This document shows, in pieces, positions 33,345-42,102 of a DNA stretch of 64,000 nucleotides. The DNA is from CAWHMN01 sp051001135 (GTDB lineage: Bacteria; Acidobacteriota; Terriglobia; Terriglobales; Acidobacteriaceae). Both the position numbers and the translations under genes were made by a program. The stretch lies in the NCBI GenBank assembly GCA_051001135.1, contig JBPCNO010000047.1:4217-68216 (forward strand), in the 5' to 3' direction. The stretch's first letter is position 1, and every line of letters begins with the position of its first letter. Below the pieces are notes generated by a model, which was not told the origin of the DNA, did no database searches, and saw nothing but the letters and a program-made list of their open reading frames with translations.

Positions 33345-34187
33345 GTGGAGTTGCAAGCCAAACGAACCAGCCGGGTCCACGAGCTTTCCGCGGAGGAGCA
33401 GGCGGTCTACAGCCAGCTCGACCCCCAGAGGATGCCCGGACATATCGCCATCATCATGGATGGCAATGGACGCTGGGCGGGCAAGCGCAGCCTAAAGCGC
33501 TTCCTGGGCCACCAGCAGGGCGCTGAATCCGTGCAATTCGTAGTGGAGACCGCCTCCCGCATCGACCTGCCATGGCTCACTCTCTACGCCTTCTCCCTTG
33601 AGAACAATCTCCGCCGGCCCAAGACGGAGGTCAACTTCCTCATGCGTCTGCTGCGGTCGTATCTGATCAACAACGTCGACCGGATGAACGACAACAACGT
33701 GCGCATCGCCTACATCGGGCGTACGGAGGAGCTTCCGTCCGAGGTGCGCGACAAGATGCAGTGGGCGGCTGAGGCAACGGCTCGCAATACCGGCACGGTG
33801 CTGACGCTCGCGCTCAACTACGGCGGACGTTCGGAGATCATCGACGCCTTTGCGGCCCTGGCGCGCGAGCGTATCGCGGCGGGGCAGCCGATAGCCGGGC
33901 TCACGGAAGATGACGTTCACCGGCACCTGTACACGGCGCACATGCCGGATCCCGATCTGGTGGTGCGCACCAGCGGCGAGCTGCGTGTATCCAATTTCCT
34001 GCTGTGGCAGATCGCCTACTCCGAGATCTTCGTGACCGAGCGCCTTTGGCCGGACTTTCGCGGCGTACACATGCTGGAGGCGATCGCGGAATACCAGCGC
34101 CGCGAACGGCGTTATGGCGGTCTGAAGGGCCGCCCCGCTTCGGATGAGGACGTTCCGGAACACGCGCATGTGCTGGTACCGCACTAG
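33345..34187 (+). CDS. uppS: Isoprenyl transferase / undecaprenyl diphosphate synthase
   Basis: A 280-aa cis-prenyltransferase. The catalytic loop HIAIIMDGNGRWAGKR (about 33-48) holds the active Asp, followed by LYAFSLENNLRRP and the C-terminal signature RTSGELRVSNFLLWQIAYSE. It builds the undecaprenyl diphosphate lipid carrier from FPP and IPP for peptidoglycan and surface glycans. Start is GTG 33345, with a GAGGGG site upstream; TTG 33351 is the alternative. The first 28 residues are an extension. It is an essential gene in most bacteria. Confidence 0.95.
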   Translation: MELQAKRTSRVHELSAEEQAVYSQLDPQRMPGHIAIIMDGNGRWAGKRSLKRFLGHQQGAESVQFVVETASRIDLPWLTLYAFSLENNLRRPKTEVNFLMRLLRSYLINNVDRMNDNNVRIAYIGRTEELPSEVRDKMQWAAEATARNTGTVLTLALNYGGRSEIIDAFAALARERIAAGQPIAGLTEDDVHRHLYTAHMPDPDLVVRTSGELRVSNFLLWQIAYSEIFVTERLWPDFRGVHMLEAIAEYQRRERRYGGLKGRPASDEDVPEHAHVLVPH

Positions 34188-34220
34188 CGGGGAAGCGCGC
34201 ATCGTGGTCCGAGGCACCGC

Positions 34221-34802
34221 ATGGAAGTACTGACGATCGGGCACTCCACGCTACCGGGAGACGTCTTTCTTCGCGTACTGAAAGAGAACGGTTGCGCCAC
34301 GCTGGTCGATATCCGCACCGTTCCGAAATCGCGACACAACCCACAGTTTGGGCAGGATGTGCTCAAGCCAACGCTGGTCGCGCAGGGCATCGACTACCAG
34401 TGGCTGCGCGAGCTTGGCGGACTGCGGCGGACCTCCGCCGCGTCCGTGAACACGGCGTGGAGAAACACCAGCTTCCGCGGCTACGCCGATTACATGCAGA
34501 CGGATCAGTTCGCCGCGGCCGTGAATGCATTGCTCGCCATCGCCGAGCGGGCGCCCACCACCATCATGTGCGCCGAGGCGGTGCCCTGGCGATGCCACCG
34601 GTCGCTGGTCGGTGATGCGCTGCTCGCGCGCGGCGTGCCGGTCGAAGACATCTTTTACGACAAGCAAGGCGCGAGCGAGCGCAAGCCGCACCACATGACA
34701 CCGTTTGCGCGTGTCGAGGGAACGCAGGTATGGTATCCGGCTCCGGAGTCCGCGCAGGAACCATTATTCGACTCATTGGGTCAGCTCCCTGGAGAGGGTT
34801 AG
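34221..34802 (+). CDS. DUF488 family protein
   Basis: A 193-aa DUF488 protein beginning VLTIGHSTLPGDVF. The family motifs are TLVDIRTVPKSRHNPQF, the block QWLRELGGLRR, and the cysteine/His region MCAEAVPWRCHRSLVGDALL. DUF488 proteins have no agreed biochemical role. The gene is compact and follows uppS by 33 bp on the same strand. Start ATG 34221. Confidence 0.88.
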   Translation: MEVLTIGHSTLPGDVFLRVLKENGCATLVDIRTVPKSRHNPQFGQDVLKPTLVAQGIDYQWLRELGGLRRTSAASVNTAWRNTSFRGYADYMQTDQFAAAVNALLAIAERAPTTIMCAEAVPWRCHRSLVGDALLARGVPVEDIFYDKQGASERKPHHMTPFARVEGTQVWYPAPESAQEPLFDSLGQLPGEG

Positions 34803-34983
34803 AGCCGCGACCCGTGACTCGTGGCGAACTTCCATGGGCTCTACAGGTTTGTCAGAACGATGACAGTTCTCCGCTCTGTCTTGTCATGATCGAAACCATC
34901 TGGTGGGCGCCTGCTTGAAGTGTGCAACTCTCGATAGCCGTCAGGTCTCCTATACGAGCGAGGCCATCGCCTCAAGAGGTCAC

Positions 34984-35982
34984 ATGAGCGTTGTGAATGC
35001 CACACTGTCCCGCCGCGATCTAGTCTCGGCCCTTGGTGCTGTCGCTGCCGCTACCGCGATGCCGTCGATGGCTGCGCAGACTACCCCGGAACCCACGGCC
35101 CAGCCACTCGCTGACCCGCGAACAAAGTACCCGCGGCCGCCCTACAAGGAACAGCCGCAGCCCTGGCCCGGCCTGGCAAGCAAGATGGACCCGAGACCTG
35201 ACCACGGTGAATCGAGCTACAAAGGCTCGGGGCGCTTACTCGGGCGCAAGGCGCTCATCACCGGGGGCGATAGCGGCATGGGTCGTGCGGCCGCGATCGC
35301 CTACGCGCGCGAGGGTGCCGATGTGGCGATCAACTATTACCCCACGGAGGAGCCCGACGCAAAAGAGGTAATCGAATTGATCCGGGCAGCGGGGCGCAAA
35401 GCGGTTGCCATTCCGGGTGACTTGCGCGAGGAAGCCTTCTGTAAGCAGCTCGTCGAGCAAGCAGTGAACGGCCTCGGCGGCCTCGACATTCTGGTCTCAA
35501 ACGCGGGCCGGCAGCACGCGGTCGAAAGCATCCTCGAGATGACTACGGAGCTCTTCGACTGGACCATGAAGACGAATATTTACGCCCCCTTCTGGATCAT
35601 GCGTGCCGCCGTGCCGCACATGCCCCCCGGCGCCACTATCATCGCGACCACGTCGGAGCAGGCGTATGATCCCTCGGCAAACCTCTACGACTATGCACAG
35701 ACCAAGGCTGCGACGATGAACTTCGTCAAGTCATTGGCGAAGCAGCTCGCGTCGAAGGGTCTTCGCGTGAATGGCGTTGCGCCGGGACCGATCTGGACGC
35801 CACTCCAAATCTCCGGTGGCGCAACCGTTGCACACTACACAAACTTTGGCGGCGATTACCCGCTGGCGCGCGCGGGCGAGCCAGCCGAACTAGCGTCCAT
35901 TTACGTTCAGCTTGCTGCACAAGACGCGAGCTTTACCACCGGAAACATCTACGGGGCCGGCGGCGGAAAGGGCCAGCCGTAG
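34984..35982 (+). CDS. SDR-family oxidoreductase with Tat-type signal
   Basis: A 332-aa short-chain dehydrogenase of the YghA/glucose-and-ribitol-dehydrogenase-like group. The N-terminus has a twin-arginine leader SRRDLVSALGAVAAATAM and an AQT cleavage region. A Pro-rich linker precedes the Rossmann fold. Motifs: TGGDSGMGRAAAI (cofactor), VSNAGRQHAV (NAG), and YDYAQTKAA (YxxxK). The family is usually cytoplasmic, so the leader is notable; export of folded, cofactor-bound enzyme would fit Tat. The start at ATG 34984 has an AGAGG site; an upstream frame to 34903 is less likely. Substrate unknown. Confidence 0.9.
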   Translation: MSVVNATLSRRDLVSALGAVAAATAMPSMAAQTTPEPTAQPLADPRTKYPRPPYKEQPQPWPGLASKMDPRPDHGESSYKGSGRLLGRKALITGGDSGMGRAAAIAYAREGADVAINYYPTEEPDAKEVIELIRAAGRKAVAIPGDLREEAFCKQLVEQAVNGLGGLDILVSNAGRQHAVESILEMTTELFDWTMKTNIYAPFWIMRAAVPHMPPGATIIATTSEQAYDPSANLYDYAQTKAATMNFVKSLAKQLASKGLRVNGVAPGPIWTPLQISGGATVAHYTNFGGDYPLARAGEPAELASIYVQLAAQDASFTTGNIYGAGGGKGQP

Positions 35983-36267
35983 GAAGCAAGACAGATGGCA
36001 TCGCATCAGCGGCGGCCGCCCAGAAGGGAACCGAGTGCACCGCGGATGAGCTGGCGCAGCAGGGTGAGTTCCAAGCCGTGGTCACCGGCGCTCTTCGCAA
36101 TCAGCAGGGGCTCGGCCATACAAGCTCTCTTTCTCTGTTCCGCTTCTGTGTTTCCGCATGTGCGGAGATCTGGTACCGCTTTGAAGGCACACTCGCGGGA
36201 GGAATTTGCCAGCCCGTTCTCGCCCCGGTGGGTACATCCGCTTGCAGGGGTCGTCTAAAGGTTGGCT

Positions 36268-36996
36268 ATGCTTGTCACTATGCATGTGCGCGTTCTGTTC
36301 TTCGGTGTGCTCAAAGACATCTTTCCGGCGGAGGGCGAATCCCTGGAATTGCCGCAGGACGCCACCGTTCAGACACTGCTCGGGGTGTACCGGAATCGCC
36401 TGCCCCACAGAGATGCGCTGTGGGCGAGCCTGGCTGTCGCGGTAAACCAGCAATATGCGTCTGCGAGCGAAGCCCTGGCCGAGAACGACGAGGTGGCGCT
36501 GCTGCCCCCGGTGTCGGGAGGAAGCGGCAGCAGCCAACCCGATCCGATCCGGCTGACCCGTGAACCCATCGATGGAGCGGCCCTGCTGGCTGCGATCAAG
36601 GAACCACAGGATGGCGCCGCAGTGGTCTTCGATGGAGTAGTACGTGACAACACGCGAGGACGCCGCACGCTCTTCCTCGACTACGAGGCTTACGAGGACA
36701 TGGCGCTGACGCAGATGCGCGAGCTGGCGGCAGAGGCTGCCCGGAGCTTCGATGTGCATGCGATCACCATCGTGCACCGTCTGGGCAGACTGGAGATCGG
36801 GGAGACCAGCATCCTGATCGCAGTAGCTTCGGCGCATCGCGGAGCGGCATTCGACGCGTGCCGCTTTCTCATCGACACTCTGAAAAAGACGGTGCCGATC
36901 TGGAAGCGCGAGCACTTCGAAGACGGCGCGGTGTGGACCGACGGCGAACCGTTTCCCGCGGAGATTGCCGGCGGTGGTGGACGGCCGCTCGCGTGA
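36268..36996 (+). CDS. MoaD-MoaE fusion, molybdopterin synthase
   Basis: A 242-aa fusion of both molybdopterin synthase subunits. Residues about 5-85 are MoaD, with the Gly-Gly end at 84-85 (LLPPVSGG), where free MoaD carries its thiocarboxylate. Residues about 92-242 are MoaE, with FDGVVRDNTRG, IVHRLGRLEIGETS and the catalytic-lysine motif KKTVPIWKREHFEDG. In the fused MoaX of Mycobacterium tuberculosis, cleavage after the Gly-Gly is required for activity; the same is likely here. ATG 36268 is used; ATG 36280 is also possible. The stop overlaps the GTG of the next gene. Confidence 0.92.
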   Translation: MLVTMHVRVLFFGVLKDIFPAEGESLELPQDATVQTLLGVYRNRLPHRDALWASLAVAVNQQYASASEALAENDEVALLPPVSGGSGSSQPDPIRLTREPIDGAALLAAIKEPQDGAAVVFDGVVRDNTRGRRTLFLDYEAYEDMALTQMRELAAEAARSFDVHAITIVHRLGRLEIGETSILIAVASAHRGAAFDACRFLIDTLKKTVPIWKREHFEDGAVWTDGEPFPAEIAGGGGRPLA

Positions 36997-37952
36997 ATCT
37001 CATCCCTGAAAGGGCATATCGGATCGCGCGAGCACTCGGCTTTGCCGGGCTGTTGACAGCCACGCTGTCGCTCGCGCAGCAGGCGCCGGCCCACAGTTCG
37101 AGCGGCGTTCCCACCATCAATGTCAACGTGCACCTGATCGATGTCTTTGCCAGCGTGACTGACCCTTCGGGCGCGCCGGTAGGCAGCCTCAGCCGCAAGG
37201 ACTTTGCGCTGTTCGAGAACGGCAAGGCGCAAAAGATCGCGGTGTTCGAGCGGGATACGTCGGCGCCCATCGCCGTGGCGCTCGCGATCGACACCAGCGG
37301 CAGCGTGCGCAAGGATCTTGCCGAGGAACAGCAGGCCGCGCGGCATTTTGTACACGCTACGCTGCGTCCCCAGGACCGCATCGATCTGTTGCAGTTCTCC
37401 GACAGCGTGCGCGAGGTCAGCGGCTTTACCAGCAGCGAGCGCCAGATCGGCAATGGGATCGCCAGCCTGCAGGGCGGTGCGGGCACGGCCTTCTACAGCG
37501 GCGTGTTGCTCGCGTCGCAACTGCTGCGCCCGCAGTTGGGCCGCAGAGTGCTGGTGGTGATCTCCGACGGGGACAATACCGTGAAGGGCACCAGCTATGC
37601 GGAAGCGCTGGAGGAAGCAGTGCGCGACGAGGTCATGATCTACAGCATCATCGAGGTGCCGATCGAGGCCAGCGCGGGGCGCGACCTGGCGGGCGAGCAC
37701 GCCCTCATCTCGCTCGCCGAAGGAACCGGTGGCCGTTATTTTTATGCTGCATCCGCGCCGCTGGAGCAGATCTTCCGGCGCATCTCCGACGATCTGCGCA
37801 CGCAATATCTTCTGGGCTACTATCCGGCCACGACGACTGAGGAAGACGAGAGCTTCCGCAGCATCGCGGTCAAGCTGCAGGATGTAGCGGACAGCGCGAA
37901 GTACACCGTTCGCCATCGGCCAGGATACTATCCCTCCGGCCATGCACAGTAG
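36993..37952 (+). CDS. Exported VWA-domain protein (acidobacterial VWFA-related type)
   Basis: A 319-aa protein from GTG 36993, overlapping the MoaE stop by four bases (GTGA). A signal peptide ends at LSLAQQ. Next comes a short beta region with the family start NVNVHLIDVFASVTDPSG, then a von Willebrand A domain with MIDAS residues DTSGS near residue 97 and an Asp in VLVVISDGDN. The C-terminal part ends with TQYLLGYYPATT. This VWFA-related family is common in Acidobacteriota; its role is unknown. A longer frame upstream lies over moaE and is not used. Confidence 0.88.
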   Translation: MNLIPERAYRIARALGFAGLLTATLSLAQQAPAHSSSGVPTINVNVHLIDVFASVTDPSGAPVGSLSRKDFALFENGKAQKIAVFERDTSAPIAVALAIDTSGSVRKDLAEEQQAARHFVHATLRPQDRIDLLQFSDSVREVSGFTSSERQIGNGIASLQGGAGTAFYSGVLLASQLLRPQLGRRVLVVISDGDNTVKGTSYAEALEEAVRDEVMIYSIIEVPIEASAGRDLAGEHALISLAEGTGGRYFYAASAPLEQIFRRISDDLRTQYLLGYYPATTTEEDESFRSIAVKLQDVADSAKYTVRHRPGYYPSGHAQ

Positions 37953-37990
37953 AGGTTAGCGTACGGAATTTCATTCGTGTAACTAGAAAC

Positions 37991-38156
37991 TGTCATCCTG
38001 AGCGAGCGTAGCGAGCCGAAGGATCTGCTTTTCACATCTCAGTGGCCTGAACAACTTCCTGATCTGCTATGAACTGATTCGCCACCTGAGACTGATTTCA
38101 TAATGGCCGTAAAGCGAAACGCAGAAGCAGATCCCTCGACTGCGCTCGGGATAACA
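37991..38156. repeat. Pair of inverted REP-like elements
   Basis: A REP-like element beginning TGTCATCCTGAGCGAGCGTA occupies 37991-38032 and continues to GGATCTGCTTTT. A second copy in opposite orientation lies at 38124-38156, starting GAAGCAGATCCCTCGACTGC. Together they make a long imperfect inverted repeat with about 90 bp between. Such pairs are typical REPIN-like intergenic elements. Confidence 0.75.
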
Positions 38157-38241
38157 TGCACAAGGGAGAGTTGGGTGCGAACACGGCAAAGGTGTACCGG
38201 GGAGTAGCCAAGACGGCCAGCGGCTCGGCTACAATCCCCTC

Positions 38242-38553
38242 ATGCCCACCAGCCCCCAACGCCGCAGCAAGAAAGCCCCACCGCCTGGTGACACCGGGCA
38301 CGAGGCCGCGTATCTTCGCTTCCTGAGCGAAAAACAGGTGCACGTGACGGTGAAGCTGCACGATGGCGAAAGCGTGCAGGGTTGGATCGAGTACTTCGAC
38401 GATCGCATGATTCGCCTGACGCGGGAAGGGCAGCCCAACCTGTTCATCTACAAGGCGCAGATCCGCACCATTACAGAGCATAGCCGGCGTGCGGGCGATG
38501 AAGCGCGGCGGCGCGCGGCTCGTCCGGAGCACGACGAGGGCCGGGCACAATGA
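38242..38553 (+). CDS. Hfq-like RNA chaperone
   Basis: A 103-aa Sm-like protein. The Sm1 block is YLRFLSEKQVHVTVKLHDGE, with the later SVQGWIEYFDDRMIRL. Sm2 is NLFIYKAQIRTIT, where E. coli Hfq has YKHAIST; the conserved His of that motif is replaced. The N- and C-terminal tails are basic or Arg-rich. By homology it should form a ring that pairs small RNAs with mRNAs, but loss of the His suggests altered proximal-face RNA binding. The stop overlaps the start of the monophosphatase gene by four bases. Confidence 0.8.
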   Translation: MPTSPQRRSKKAPPPGDTGHEAAYLRFLSEKQVHVTVKLHDGESVQGWIEYFDDRMIRLTREGQPNLFIYKAQIRTITEHSRRAGDEARRRAARPEHDEGRAQ

Positions 38554-39467
38554 GTCAGCTACCCGATTCGCTAAACCTCAGCCTTGCCGTTCCCGCGGCG
38601 GCCATCGCGCTCGAAGCTGGCGCCCTGCTGCGCGAGTATTACCAGCGTGGCGTGGAGACTGAGTACAAGGGCGATGTGGACCTGGTGACGGCCGCCGACC
38701 GCGCGAGCGAAAAGCTGATCGTCGAGAAGCTGAAGCAGACCTTTCCCACCCATGGCATTCTCGGTGAGGAGGGCACGCGGTCGGAGCTTGAAGCGGAGTA
38801 CCGCTGGTACGTGGATCCCCTGGACGGGACCACCAACTTCGCCCATGGCTTCCCCTATTTCTGCATCTCCCTGGGGCTGGAGCATCGGCCGCCGGGGCTT
38901 AGCGCGGAGGAAGATGGCGAGTTGGTCGCCGGTATTGTCTACCAGCCACTCCACGACGAACTGTTCGTCGCGGAAAAGGGATGCGGCGCATATCTCAATG
39001 GTCGCCGCCTGCACGTGTCCAGGACGGCGCAACTGCAGGAAGCGCTGCTGGCGACAGGCTTTCCCAGCCACAAGCGGCACGACAATCCGAACATCCACTT
39101 CTACCAGCAGCTCACGCTGCGCTCCCACGGAGTACGCCGGGCCGGCGCGGCGGCGCTCGATCTGGCCTACACGGCCGCCGGGCGGGTAGACAGCTATTGG
39201 GAGTTCAACCTGAATCCCTGGGACACGGCGGCCGGCGTACTACTGGTGCGCGAGGCCGGGGGAACCGTGACGTACTTTGACGGGTCGCCCTTCAAGCTGG
39301 CGAGCAGGGAGGTGCTGGCGACCAACGGTCTGCTGAAGGATGAGTTGCAGCGCTTCTTTGAAGATATGTTCGCCGGGCGTGGAATCGAACCGGTACCGAC
39401 ACCGGCGGAGTTTGCCGCGCGCCGGGAGACTCATGCGGCGAATGTGCCGCACGAATACGGCCCTTAG
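38550..39467 (+). CDS. Inositol monophosphatase family protein
   Basis: A 305-aa IMPase/SuhB-like enzyme. Metal-binding motif 1 is WYVDPLDGTTNFAHGFP and motif 2 is NPWDTAAGVLLVREAGG; the upstream Glu lies in ILGEEGTRSE. It hydrolyses sugar or inositol phosphates with Mg2+. The C-terminal 35 residues extend beyond the usual fold. It is coupled to the Hfq-like gene (ATGA, 38550-38553) and ends directly against the convergent isochorismatase-like gene. Confidence 0.92.
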   Translation: MSQLPDSLNLSLAVPAAAIALEAGALLREYYQRGVETEYKGDVDLVTAADRASEKLIVEKLKQTFPTHGILGEEGTRSELEAEYRWYVDPLDGTTNFAHGFPYFCISLGLEHRPPGLSAEEDGELVAGIVYQPLHDELFVAEKGCGAYLNGRRLHVSRTAQLQEALLATGFPSHKRHDNPNIHFYQQLTLRSHGVRRAGAAALDLAYTAAGRVDSYWEFNLNPWDTAAGVLLVREAGGTVTYFDGSPFKLASREVLATNGLLKDELQRFFEDMFAGRGIEPVPTPAEFAARRETHAANVPHEYGP

Positions 39468-40142
39468 CTACGCGGGTTTCACTCCCGGAAAGCGACCCTT
39501 CTCAAATCTTGCAAACAGCGAGCAGATAGCTTTTGTGTCCGTCATTAACGTGTCGCCCATACGTGTGAGGCTCTCGAGCGACAGCGTGGCGGCTTCGGGA
39601 CTCCCCGCGCCGCACGCATCCTGCACCAGCACCGGGATCAGGCCCAGATCCGCTCCATGCCGGCACGTAGGATCGATCCCGATTTCGAGCGCAATGCCAA
39701 CAATCACGAAGGCGCGCAATCCGCAGTCGCGGAGCGCGAATGCCAGCGGCGTGCCCTCGAAGGCCGACATCGCGAGCTTGTCGAAGATGGCCTCGCTCGG
39801 GAGCGGCTGCAACTCCTCCGCGATCTGGAACCCCGGGCTGTCGCGCAAAAACCACGGCTGCACTTGCGCGGGATCTGTCGTGCGCTGCCACGCCATGGCC
39901 ATGCGGTACTGGAACGACCCCATCAGTTCCCTGGGAAGCGACAGGTGGCGCGTGAAGAACCTGCGAATCCCAGCCCGTCGTGCCGCCTCGAGCACCGTGC
40001 GCACCTGTGTCGTGATCTTCGCGCCGTCCTTGACCTGACCCACGATACCGGCCTGCATGTCGTAGACGATGAGCGCGATCTGCTCCGGGGTCGCGAGTTC
40101 TTCGAGAGTGAGCGGTATGTCGATGCCGTGGGCTTTGATCAC
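39468..40142 (-). CDS. Isochorismatase-like hydrolase lacking the usual cysteine
   Basis: A 224-aa isochorismatase-fold protein. The Asp of the triad lies in LIVYDMQAG and the Lys in FDKLAMSAFEGT. The segment that normally holds the nucleophilic Cys reads VGIALEIGIDPT, with Gly at that site. True isochorismatases such as EntB and PhzD also lack the cysteine, so a non-amidase activity is possible. It is a convergent neighbour of the monophosphatase with no gap. Start ATG 40142. Substrate unknown. Confidence 0.82.
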   Translation of the reverse strand: MIKAHGIDIPLTLEELATPEQIALIVYDMQAGIVGQVKDGAKITTQVRTVLEAARRAGIRRFFTRHLSLPRELMGSFQYRMAMAWQRTTDPAQVQPWFLRDSPGFQIAEELQPLPSEAIFDKLAMSAFEGTPLAFALRDCGLRAFVIVGIALEIGIDPTCRHGADLGLIPVLVQDACGAGSPEAATLSLESLTRMGDTLMTDTKAICSLFARFEKGRFPGVKPA

Positions 40143-40279
40143 CGGCTAATTCTACATTCGCGAACCGAGGGCGAAGAAGGGCCTGCTGCCGCCATCAAAG
40201 GCAGCGCAGCACGCGCAGTGCCGGGCTGTGAACAAAGGACCAGGCACTGCGCACACATCGGTAGAGTCCGCGAGTAGAC

Positions 40280-41536
40280 TTACTTGCTTTCGTTGAGCAG
40301 CACCTCGAGAGACGCAGTTTTACTCCCGGGGGCCGAAAAAAGAATGATTGCAGGCAATCCGTTCTTCTTCAGCGGCAGGGCGATGGGGCCGTAGTAGGTT
40401 GTTTGGCTGAGCAGGGTCTGTGGCGTTTGAAATGTGCCCGTACCGTCCCCTGCAGAGAGCTTGCTGGTAATCAGAGCCGGTGTGCCGGAAGAGACAAAGG
40501 GCAACAGCAGGTCCAGCTTTCCGTCCCCATTCAGATCCAGCAGTTGAAAGCCCGGGTACAGCCGCTGGCTATAAGACAACGCCGAATGCCAATAGAAGCC
40601 CCCTGCCACCTTCGCCAGCAGAGATACAATTTTCGGCTGGGCGCCTGGCGCGTTTCTGGCTCCTGCATTGACCACCAGGTCCGCGCGTTTATCTCCGTTC
40701 AGGTCTCCGGCCGCAATCTGGTACGCCCCGCCCTCGATTGCATACGAAGGTCCGCCGCGGAGGCTTCCGTCACCATTGCCATCCAGAGTGCTGATTTCAC
40801 GCTGCCCATTGGTGCTGGTATTGGAATCTATCGTGTAGGCGAGATCGAGGTGGCCATCGCCATTAAAGTCGCCGGCTGTCAGATTGTCAGCGGCATCGCC
40901 AAGATTAGTTATGTCTGCGCCAAATACGCCCGTGAATCCGTCATGGCCATTGTTCAGATACGTGACGATTACGTTTGAAGAGGCACCGCATTCGCCATTC
41001 CCATTGGTAAGTACCGCAAGGTCCGGCTTGCCGTCGTGATTGAAGTCGCCAACGTCAATGCTGCTGGTGTAGATGGGATTGTACTGGGTGCTGTATCCGG
41101 CCTTGAAGTTACCTTTTCCGTCTCCCAGGTAGACATTCAGTGATCCGTAGGCATAGATATTGCAGTCATGATCGAAGCTGCCGGCATCGATCGTGATCAA
41201 ATCGGCATACCCATCGCCATTGACGTCGAGCAGGAGGTTAGTGAGCACGTCGGGGGGACCTACGCTGGGTAGATTGACAGATGTTTCAATGAACCCGCCT
41301 TTCCCGTCCCCCAGCAGTGCCTCCGGGGCGTTGACATTGACCAGCAGGTCCGTATTGCCGTCGCCGTTCACATCGCCGGATGCAAAGTATTGAACGGCGC
41401 TTGCTTTGAGAGGGACGACATGCGGAGCGGAGAACTTGAAACCCGAAGCGGTTGCAGTGGTTTGAGAGTGAAGGCAGGCGCCAGGCAAAAGGAGTGCCAG
41501 GGCAAGAGGCGAAAGTAGTCGAGCATTGATGCGCAT
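40280..41536 (-). CDS. Exported FG-GAP/VCBS repeat protein
   Basis: A 418-aa protein with a signal peptide ending PGACLHSQ. It then has a series of FG-GAP repeats of the form GDVNGDGNTDLL, DVNGDGYADLI, GDFNHDGKPDLA, GDFNGDGHLDLA and DLNGDGKLDLL. Each carries a calcium-binding DxDxDG-like loop and together they probably form a beta-propeller. Such proteins act in surface adhesion or matrix binding. Start ATG 41536 has an AGGAG site eight bases upstream. Confidence 0.88.
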   Translation of the reverse strand: MRINARLLSPLALALLLPGACLHSQTTATASGFKFSAPHVVPLKASAVQYFASGDVNGDGNTDLLVNVNAPEALLGDGKGGFIETSVNLPSVGPPDVLTNLLLDVNGDGYADLITIDAGSFDHDCNIYAYGSLNVYLGDGKGNFKAGYSTQYNPIYTSSIDVGDFNHDGKPDLAVLTNGNGECGASSNVIVTYLNNGHDGFTGVFGADITNLGDAADNLTAGDFNGDGHLDLAYTIDSNTSTNGQREISTLDGNGDGSLRGGPSYAIEGGAYQIAAGDLNGDKRADLVVNAGARNAPGAQPKIVSLLAKVAGGFYWHSALSYSQRLYPGFQLLDLNGDGKLDLLLPFVSSGTPALITSKLSAGDGTGTFQTPQTLLSQTTYYGPIALPLKKNGLPAIILFSAPGSKTASLEVLLNESK

Positions 41537-41775
41537 GAGAACATCTCCTGAAGGGTAGTGAAGGCGACTTCGCGGAGAGTGCCTCGCTCTGAAGAGCCAG
41601 CTCGAAGTCGGCACGAATCCTATCACGATTCCATTCCGGCGGGCCGGGAGGAGCCGTTTTCGCCCGCTTGGCGCGCTCTCCAGCCGGACCATCCACCCGC
41701 TGGAGCGAACGGTCGAATGCCCGCTTGCCCCTGCTACAATCGCAGTTGAATACATCGTTTCCGGAGATTCGTTCC

Positions 41776-42036
41776 ATGGCTTACGTAATTGCGGAACCCT
41801 GCATTGGCACCAAGGACTCGGCGTGCGTGGATGCCTGCCCCGTCGACTGCATCCATCCCAAGAAGGATGAGGCGAACTTCGAGGAAGCGGTGCAGCTTTT
41901 CATCGATCCGGTGGAGTGCATTGATTGCGGCGCGTGCGTGCCCGTGTGCCCCGTCTCGGCCATCTTCGCCCAGGATGACCTGCCGGAAAAATGGACCGAG
42001 TACACCGACAAAAACGCCCAGCACTTTGGCCGCTAG
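41776..42036 (+). CDS. Seven-iron type ferredoxin (4Fe-4S/3Fe-4S)
   Basis: An 86-aa ferredoxin. Cluster 1 is CIGTKDSACVDACPVDCIHP, the spacing of FdxA-type 7Fe ferredoxins. Cluster 2 is CIDCGACVPVCPVSAIF. Start ATG 41776 has GGAG ten bases upstream. It is a soluble electron carrier. Its partner is not shown by the neighbours, which are RecO and NuoI. Confidence 0.93.
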   Translation: MAYVIAEPCIGTKDSACVDACPVDCIHPKKDEANFEEAVQLFIDPVECIDCGACVPVCPVSAIFAQDDLPEKWTEYTDKNAQHFGR

Positions 42037-42102
42037 TCTCCACCTCCGCAACTTCAAGAGCGCGCAGCCCCCGGGTTGCGCGTTTTGCTTTAAGGTGCGC
42101 CC

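Noticed and set aside
35983..36267. Small plus-strand frame between the SDR and MoaD-MoaE genes
   Set aside because: The frame of about 87 codons is Pro/Arg/Ser-rich and matches nothing; no ribosome binding site stands out.
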